Shown in pieces: positions 42,837 to 48,635 of a DNA stretch of 48,635 nucleotides. Origin of the DNA: Deltaproteobacteria bacterium (GTDB lineage: Bacteria; Desulfobacterota; Syntrophia; Syntrophales; UBA2210); the NCBI GenBank assembly GCA_019313385.1, contig JAFDBG010000019.1:1-48635 (forward strand). The letters are read 5' to 3'. A program made the position numbers and the translations under genes. The notes under the pieces are model-generated. The model was not told where the DNA came from. It saw only the letters and a program-made list of their open reading frames with translations, and did not search any database. The stretch's first letter is position 1. Each line of letters starts with the position of its first letter.

Positions 42837-45800
42837 GTGAGAAAAACAGTAAATAAAAAGACACAATTTTCGGATTCCTCCCTCCGCGCACTTATCGACA
42901 ATATCCACCGGGGGGATGATGAAACGGATATCTGCGGTCTTCAGGGGTCCGCAAAGCCTTTTATCGCATCACTCCTTTTCAGAAATGCAGGAAAATCCAT
43001 CCTCTTTATAACATCTTCCCGAAAGGAGGCGCTTGATGCCTTCCGCGATCTTTCCTTCTTTCTTGGCGAAGAGAATGTCCTGCTTTTTCCTCCATGGGAC
43101 ATCGTCCATCCGGACGACACACTATCCAGGCAGAATGAAAACGCCACCGGGCGGGCGGGCGTCCTGTCGAGACTCCTGTCAGGAAAACCGGCTGTGGTGG
43201 TTGCTCCCCTGGGCGCCCTTATGCAAAAGGTTGCCCCGGCAAGTGTTTTCGACAGTTATACCGAAACAATCTCAATCGGAGACGACAGAGACAGGGATAG
43301 ATTAGCGGAAAAACTGATTGAGGGAGGTTATCAAAAAGTTCCACTGGTGGAAGAAGAGGGGGAATTCAGCCTGAGGGGATACATCGTTGATATCTTTCCC
43401 CCGGCATGCCCATATCCCTTCAGAATGGAATTTACAGGTAACGAGATTGAATCGATCAGGGAATTTGACCCCGGGGCACAGAGGTCCGTGAGAGAAATAG
43501 TGGATTTCGTTCTTTTTCCAGCGGGAGAGGTAATCCTGTCAAAAGAACAAAAAGCACTGGCATCGAGGAATATGAGGATCAGGGTTAATGAATCGAGCGT
43601 TTCAAGGACAAGGGGGAGAAGACTTGTTGACGCACTTGAAAATGACCTGATTTCTCCGGCAAATCCACAGCTTCTTCCGCTCTTTTTCGAAGATTTCCGT
43701 GCCGACAGCAAAGCGAAAGGCATGGACACCATTTTTGAGTATCTTGCCGGAAACAGCCTGATAGTCTGTGAAAGTCCCGGTGTCATGGAAAAGGCCGCGG
43801 AGGAAATCATAAATGACGCGGACAGATTTCTCCGGAAAGCCGAGGAGGAAGGGAGATTCTATCTTGAAAAGGAGTACTTCCTGACATCATGGGATGACAT
43901 CTCCCGGAGATGCAACACCCTGCAGAGGATATACATGGACAGACTGCAGGCAGTAAATGCTATCCCTTTTGAGGTAGAGGAAACAGAATTAAAGGGCGAC
44001 ACAAAATTTCACGCGGACAGAGATGGTATCCTCGCCCCGCTCACGGATAAGATAAAGTCGTGGATCAGCCAGGGTTGTCTGGTAACTTTTCTCTGCGGCG
44101 AGGGGAAGATGCAGAAGATGGAGCACCTCCTCGAGGGATATTCTCTCCCGGTTTACAGGTCTTCTCATCCCTTCTTTTCCGACCTGGGGGAGATAAAGGG
44201 GGGCCGTCTCATCCTGAGGGAGGGGAAAATAACAAAGGGATTTTCATATCCCCGGATGAAAACGGTTATCGTAAGCGAAGAGGAAATATTCGGAAAGAAG
44301 ACAAGGGGAAGAAGACGGGCGCGCGCCAGAGAAGGATATTTCCTCAAGTCATTTGGAGAACTGGAAAAAGGAGACTTCGTTGTCCATGTGGATCACGGCA
44401 TAGGCCTTTACCTGGGACTTGAGCGATTGACATTTGGCCCCGCGGAGAATGATTTTCTGCTGCTTGAGTACAAAGAGGGAGACAAGCTCTATATCCCGGT
44501 GGACCGGCTGAACCAGATTCAGAGATATATCGGTCCCGACGGCCATATTCCGAATGTGGACAAACTTGGCGGCACATCCTGGGAAACGATCAAGAAAAAG
44601 GTTAAACAATCGGTGCGGGTAATCGCCGAAGAGCTTGTTTCAATCTATGCCGCCAGAGAGGTAATGAATGGGCACAGGTTTTCTCCTTCCGACAGGGACT
44701 ATGAAGAGTTTTCGTCTTCCTTCGAGTTTGAAGAGACACCCGATCAGGCAAGGGCCATTGAAGATGTTTACTATGATATGGGCGATCCAAGGCCGATGGA
44801 CCGGCTTGTATGCGGGGATGCCGGATTCGGAAAGACAGAGATCGCGCTGAGGGCGTCATTCAGGGCCTCCATGGATGGGAAACAGGTGGCAATCCTGGTA
44901 CCTACGACTATCCTGGCGGAACAGCATTACCAGACATTTGCCGAGAGGTTTAGCAAATATCCCGTTCGGATAGAGGTTTTGAACAAATATAAAACAAGTG
45001 GCCAGCAGAAGAAGATAGCGGAGGACATAAACAGTGGTCTCGTGGACATCGCCATCGGCACACACAGGCTCCTGCAGAAGGATGTAAAATTCAAGGATCT
45101 CGGTCTGGTTATTATAGACGAGGAACAGCGTTTCGGTGTGTCCCACAAGGAAAAACTCAAAAAAATGCGGGCACTTGTAGACATGCTTACACTGACGGCA
45201 ACTCCAATACCGAGAACGCTGCAGATGTCCCTCATAGGGATGAGAGACCTTTCCGTTATTGATACCGCCCCTCAGGAACGCCGCCCCGTGGAGGTTCACA
45301 TATGCGAATTCAATGATGATGTTATAAGAGAAGCGATACAGCGTGAGCTTGCAAGAGGGGGGCAGGTCTTCTTTGTTCATGACAGGGTGAGGTCCATACA
45401 CAGTATCGCGCGTTTTATCGAAGAACTGATTCCCGAGGCAAAGATAGGCGTGGCACACGGGCAGATGAAGGCAACGGAGCTTGAGGACATCATGGTTAAA
45501 TTCGTCCGCAGAGATTTCAACATCCTTGTCTGTACCACGATAATAAGTTCCGGCGTCGATATACCCGCGACCAACACCATAATAATAAATCGAGCGGACA
45601 GATTCGGGCTTTCCCAGCTGTATCAGCTGAGGGGAAGAGTCGGCCGGGGGAATGAGGACGCGTATGCGTATCTCCTGATACCTGAAGAGTCCGTCCTTTC
45701 ACGGGATGCCAGAAAGAGGCTTGGCATAGCAAAGGAGTTTTCGGAGCCGGGATCAGGGTTCAAGGTGGCAACACATGATCTGGGCATAAGGGGCGGCGGA

Positions 45801-46373
45801 AGTGTTCTGGGCGTATCTCAATCCGGACATGTATCCGCCATCGGCTATGAGCTATACACAGAGTTAATGGAAAAGACCATCAGGGAGCTGAAGGGGGAGA
45901 AATATCCGAAAGAAGAGATAGATCCCGAGGTACACTTCGGCATACCCGCCTTTATACCGGATGATTTTATCTCGGATATGCATACCAGGTTGATGACATA
46001 TAAGAAAATATCTATGGCCTCTTCGGAAGACGACCTGGCGGGCTTAAAAGAAGAACTCGCCGACTGCTATGGCCCTGTTCCCCCTCAGGTACATAATCTT
46101 ATGGATATAATAAGAGTCAAAAACATGCTGAAGAAGATACTGGGGAAAAGAATGGAGTACGACGGCAGGGAGATGTTTATTGATTTTTGTGAAGACAGCC
46201 CTGTAGATCCTGCCAGGATAATGGAACTCTCACAAAAGAAGTTAAGGGGAATGAGACTTACACCCGATTACAGGTTATTCATCCCCATCCCGGGTCTTGA
46301 GGGAAAAGACATTACAGACCGGGCGAAGCATCTTCTTGGTGAACTGGAGATTGAAGAACAGAGAATATTCTGA
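42837..46373 (+). CDS. mfd: transcription-repair coupling factor
   Basis: 1178 residues, the family's usual length. UvrB-homology region in the first ~300 residues (GLQGSAKPFIASLLF; LFPPWD); RNA-polymerase-interacting CarD-like domain at ~507 (KGDFVVHVDHGIGLYLGLER); superfamily 2 helicase with Walker A GDAGFGKTEIALRA (~660) and DEEQRFG (~760); the relay motif region LGIRGGGSVLGVSQSGH; TRCF C-terminal domain from ~1030. It removes stalled RNA polymerase and recruits UvrA. The start is GTG at 42837, without a strong ribosome site and only 24 bp after the heptamer array. uvrA begins 1.4 kb downstream. Confidence 0.93.
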   Translation: MRKTVNKKTQFSDSSLRALIDNIHRGDDETDICGLQGSAKPFIASLLFRNAGKSILFITSSRKEALDAFRDLSFFLGEENVLLFPPWDIVHPDDTLSRQNENATGRAGVLSRLLSGKPAVVVAPLGALMQKVAPASVFDSYTETISIGDDRDRDRLAEKLIEGGYQKVPLVEEEGEFSLRGYIVDIFPPACPYPFRMEFTGNEIESIREFDPGAQRSVREIVDFVLFPAGEVILSKEQKALASRNMRIRVNESSVSRTRGRRLVDALENDLISPANPQLLPLFFEDFRADSKAKGMDTIFEYLAGNSLIVCESPGVMEKAAEEIINDADRFLRKAEEEGRFYLEKEYFLTSWDDISRRCNTLQRIYMDRLQAVNAIPFEVEETELKGDTKFHADRDGILAPLTDKIKSWISQGCLVTFLCGEGKMQKMEHLLEGYSLPVYRSSHPFFSDLGEIKGGRLILREGKITKGFSYPRMKTVIVSEEEIFGKKTRGRRRARAREGYFLKSFGELEKGDFVVHVDHGIGLYLGLERLTFGPAENDFLLLEYKEGDKLYIPVDRLNQIQRYIGPDGHIPNVDKLGGTSWETIKKKVKQSVRVIAEELVSIYAAREVMNGHRFSPSDRDYEEFSSSFEFEETPDQARAIEDVYYDMGDPRPMDRLVCGDAGFGKTEIALRASFRASMDGKQVAILVPTTILAEQHYQTFAERFSKYPVRIEVLNKYKTSGQQKKIAEDINSGLVDIAIGTHRLLQKDVKFKDLGLVIIDEEQRFGVSHKEKLKKMRALVDMLTLTATPIPRTLQMSLIGMRDLSVIDTAPQERRPVEVHICEFNDDVIREAIQRELARGGQVFFVHDRVRSIHSIARFIEELIPEAKIGVAHGQMKATELEDIMVKFVRRDFNILVCTTIISSGVDIPATNTIIINRADRFGLSQLYQLRGRVGRGNEDAYAYLLIPEESVLSRDARKRLGIAKEFSEPGSGFKVATHDLGIRGGGSVLGVSQSGHVSAIGYELYTELMEKTIRELKGEKYPKEEIDPEVHFGIPAFIPDDFISDMHTRLMTYKKISMASSEDDLAGLKEELADCYGPVPPQVHNLMDIIRVKNMLKKILGKRMEYDGREMFIDFCEDSPVDPARIMELSQKKLRGMRLTPDYRLFIPIPGLEGKDITDRAKHLLGELEIEEQRIF

Positions 46374-46608
46374 TAGCATTGTTTAGTAGTAACTACTCAG
46401 GTAGATAGGCTGAAGACTGTTAGGAAAAAGCGGGGATACTGCGTATTCTGAAGTCCCGATTCAAATCGGGATGCGCGAATCGGCTGTTTCTCCGCCAAAA
46501 CGCCGAAATCGCGCTCTTCCGCCCCCTTCAGCCTTCAGCCTTCAGTCTAAATAGCTTCAGCCTGGCTACGTGAGTTATGATTTAGTTATAGATAATATGG
46601 GGGGTTAT
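46374..46608. repeat. intergenic region with inverted CTTCAGC heptamers
   Basis: AGGCTGAAGACTG near 46406 faces CCTTCAGCCTTCAGCCTTCAG at 46523-46545, again a 7-nt unit in inverse orientation at the two ends. Between them a small hairpin TCCCGAT-TCAA-ATCGGGA (46454-46471) could end the mfd transcript, although no T-run follows. No gene. Confidence 0.65.
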
Positions 46609-47571
46609 ATGAAACTAAAAATATTTTGTATCGTCTGTATCCTTATTGCTTTCTCGTCAGCTTCACTTCATGCCGCCTTTGAAGACAGGATTGTCGCCAT
46701 CGTGAATGACGAGGTGATAACCCTTTCTGAGCTGGATGCCATCCTTCAGACCTTTATGAAAAGGGTTGAAAAGGCTCCCCAGGTTCAGCGGGAAAAAATG
46801 GTGGCACAGGCCCGGGTCACGGCCATGGATAAGCTTATAGATGATATGTTGATTAAGCAGAAGGCGGCGAAGTTGAACATTATCGTAACGGATGAAGACG
46901 TGGACAAGGCTCTGGACAACATATTGGAAGAGAGACATATGTCCGTTGAAAAATTCAGAGAAGCGCTTGTCAGAGAGGGAGCCGTGCTGAATGAGTACAA
47001 AAGCGAAATCAGGAGAAATATTATAAGTGGAAGGATTATAGAGAAGGAGATAAGATCAGGAATAACTATAAGTGAGGAGGAAGTCGGAGCGTATTATGGC
47101 AAGCACAGGAATGATTATGAAGGCAAAGAGGCAACCAGGATACAACAGATATTGCTCCTAAAACCAAGGGATTGCAATGACAGCACCAGGGAAGAACTGC
47201 GTGCAAAAGCGGAAGAAATACTAAAAAGGGTGAAAGACGGCGAATCATTTGATCTCCTGGTGGACAAGTATTCTCAGGGTCCTGCCGCCAAATCCAGGGG
47301 CGATCTGGGTTTTGTTGAAAAGGGAATGATGTTTCCCGAGGTGGACACAGCCGTCTCCGGGCTCAATAAGGGTGAATCAAGCGGAGTAATAGAGTCTCCC
47401 GTTGGCTTCCATATTATCAGAGTAATAGACAAAAGAGGCGCCGGGATCAAACCTGTCGACGAGGTAAGAGAAGAAATCGTCCGAAATATAGGGAATGAAA
47501 AGATAAATAAAAAGTTTAAGGAGTGGCTGAAAGAACTGAGGGAGAAATCCCTTGTTGAGATAAAGCTGTAA
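46609..47571 (+). CDS. SurA-like periplasmic peptidyl-prolyl isomerase/chaperone
   Basis: About 320 residues from the ATG at 46609, which follows a GGGGGG ribosome site; the ORF track begins 13 codons earlier. A signal peptide (MKLKIFCIVCILIAFSSASLHA) leads into the SurA-N domain (DRIVAIVNDEVITLSELDAI), and one parvulin PPIase domain occupies ~180-285 (ATRIQQILLL, YSQGPAAKSRGDLGFVEKG, IESPVGFHIIRVID). Role: folding of outer-membrane proteins in the periplasm. E. coli SurA has two parvulin domains; a single one is common in deltaproteobacteria. Confidence 0.87.
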   Translation: MKLKIFCIVCILIAFSSASLHAAFEDRIVAIVNDEVITLSELDAILQTFMKRVEKAPQVQREKMVAQARVTAMDKLIDDMLIKQKAAKLNIIVTDEDVDKALDNILEERHMSVEKFREALVREGAVLNEYKSEIRRNIISGRIIEKEIRSGITISEEEVGAYYGKHRNDYEGKEATRIQQILLLKPRDCNDSTREELRAKAEEILKRVKDGESFDLLVDKYSQGPAAKSRGDLGFVEKGMMFPEVDTAVSGLNKGESSGVIESPVGFHIIRVIDKRGAGIKPVDEVREEIVRNIGNEKINKKFKEWLKELREKSLVEIKL

Positions 47572-47580
47572 CAATTTAAA

Positions 47581-47792
47581 AAACGGTTATCGGTTACCGG
47601 TTACCAGTTATCGGTTGAAGAAACGGTTTACAGTTATCAGTTTGCAGTTCACGGTTAAAAAACAGTGGACTATCAACGGACAGTAAATAGTAGCTATTAG
47701 CAGTTAGCTATCGATAAGCAACAACCAGTGACTGTGAACCGATAACCGTGAACCGTTAACCGTGAACTGTGAACAGTGAACCGTGAACCGTC
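47581..47792. repeat. inverted heptamer array running up to the uvrA start codon
   Basis: Left part: CGGTTAT CGGTTAC CGGTTAC CAGTTAT units; right part: AACCGTG AACCGTT AACCGTG AACTGTG AACAGTG units, ending as GAACCGTC directly before the uvrA ATG. Same unit family as at 42.7 kb. It leaves no purine-rich ribosome site of normal type before uvrA. Confidence 0.85.
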
Positions 47793-48635
47793 ATGAAATA
47801 TATAAAAATCAGGGGTGCGCGTCAGCACAACTTAAAAAATGTAAATCTCGACATTCCGAGGGACAAGCTTGTTATTATAACCGGCGTGTCCGGTTCCGGG
47901 AAATCCTCTCTCGCGTTTGACACCATATACGCCGAGGGCCAGAGACGGTATGTAGAATCACTTTCGACCTATGCGCGCCAGTTCATCGGCCAAATGGATA
48001 AACCCGAGGTCGAATCCATTGAGGGACTCTCCCCCGCCATAGCCATTGAGCAGAGAACCGCGAGCCGCAATCCCCGTTCAACGGTTGGCACTGTAACCGA
48101 AATATATGATTATCTGCGTCTGCTCTTCGCCCGCGTTGGGATACCTCACTGCTATAACTGTGGAAAGCGGATTGAGGCCCAGACCATCGACATGATGGCG
48201 GAGACGGTACAGTCTCTTCCTGAAGGGACGAAGATCAACGTCATGTCACCCATCGCCAGGGGCAAGAAGGGCGAATTCCAGAAAGAGCTGAAGAAACTGC
48301 GAAAAGATGGCTTTGCCCGTGTGCGAGTCGACGGGTCGGCAAGAGATCTTGGCGAGGATATCGCGCTGGACAGGAACAAGCGCCATGATATAGACGTGGT
48401 GATCGACAGACTGATTATCAATACCGGCATCGGAAAGCGATTAAGAGATTCACTGGAGATCGCCACAGGGCTTTCGGGAGGGCTCGTCGGCATCCAGGTT
48501 GTGGATGGAGAAGAGCTGCTTTTCAGTGAAACTTACGCCTGTCCCGAATGCGGCATCAGTATACCGGAACTCGCACCCCGGATGTTCTCCTTTAACAGCC
48601 CATACGGCGCCTGTCCCGAGTGCGGGGGACTGGGA
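47793..48635 (+). CDS. uvrA: excinuclease ABC subunit A, 5' part
   Basis: The frame opens at ATG 47793 ([16 protein letters not shown]) and runs off the window after 281 codons, so the ORF track lacks it. Walker A is [18 protein letters not shown], followed by [18 protein letters not shown] and [15 protein letters not shown]; the first zinc-binding cysteines appear in CYNCGKR and later CPECG. UvrA recognises DNA damage with UvrB. It follows mfd and the SurA-like gene. The repeat array ends 1 base from the start codon. Confidence 0.95.
   Translation, partial: MKYIKIRGARQHNLKNVNLDIPRDKLVIITGVSGSGKSSLAFDTIYAEGQRRYVESLSTYARQFIGQMDKPEVESIEGLSPAIAIEQRTASRNPRSTVGTVTEIYDYLRLLFARVGIPHCYNCGKRIEAQTIDMMAETVQSLPEGTKINVMSPIARGKKGEFQKELKKLRKDGFARVRVDGSARDLGEDIALDRNKRHDIDVVIDRLIINTGIGKRLRDSLEIATGLSGGLVGIQVVDGEELLFSETYACPECGISIPELAPRMFSFNSPYGACPECGGLG

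Overview
The window looks like a chromosomal segment of an anaerobic deltaproteobacterium (Desulfobacterota; the family cannot be fixed from sequence alone). The evidence is a tRNA-Sec gene, a ferredoxin-type 2-oxoacid oxidoreductase operon, an old-yellow-enzyme/CGGC pair, many TPR-glycosyltransferase fusions, and a core set (moeA, nadA, mfd, a SurA-like chaperone, uvrA) of proteobacterial character. All product names come from reading the translations; no database search was run.

Layout. (1) About 1-16.4 kb is a surface-glycan or protein-glycosylation region, mostly on the minus strand: CgeB-like, GT2, GT4 and GT9 transferases, most joined to TPR repeats, an FkbM methyltransferase, and a 1760-residue protein that joins ferredoxin, FrhB, polysaccharide pyruvyl transferase, GT9, TPR, GT2 and TPR modules. 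The far end is decayed: a truncated methyltransferase, a DUF4143 tail, and an epimerase head abutting a headless GT9. (2) 16.4-22.8 kb holds an IS3-family transposase remnant, a methyltransferase, a Kef-type antiporter broken at a T9 run, a stand-alone GMP-synthase ATP-pyrophosphatase subunit, a DUF169 protein and an XRE-cupin regulator. (3) 23.4-27.8 kb is a four-gene 2-oxoacid:acceptor oxidoreductase operon in which the ferredoxin subunit is fused to a GltD-like flavoprotein, with a large palindrome upstream. (4) 27.9-33.3 kb has a Phd/ParE-type toxin-antitoxin pair, an unusual radical SAM protein, an OYE-family reductase overlapping a CGGC protein, and a ketopantoate-reductase-like gene.

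(5) 33.4-40.0 kb lies between two copies of a 16-bp sequence that forms the 3' end of the tRNA-Sec gene, so it looks like a genomic island inserted at selC, now without an integrase. Its main cargo is a four-gene operon: LicC-like cytidylyltransferase, HisC/CobD-like PLP enzyme, CDP-alcohol phosphatidyltransferase and SAM methyltransferase. I read this as a candidate Kennedy-type phospholipid head-group pathway. The segment also carries two 66-bp repeats that contain a piece of tRNA-Sec. (6) 40.0-48.6 kb is core genome: selC, moeA, nadA, mfd, a SurA-like gene and the start of uvrA.

Intergenic DNA is rich in short-period arrays (7- or 8-nt units) whose right half is the inverse complement of the left half. 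They occur around nadA/mfd, mfd/surA-like, surA-like/uvrA, and as a 168-bp octamer-based element present twice. One heptamer array is inside a glycosyltransferase reading frame. REP- and MITE-like elements are also present. The most notable candidates for undescribed biology are the lipid head-group operon in the selC island, the giant FrhB/pyruvyl-transferase/glycosyltransferase fusion, and the inverted heptamer arrays.
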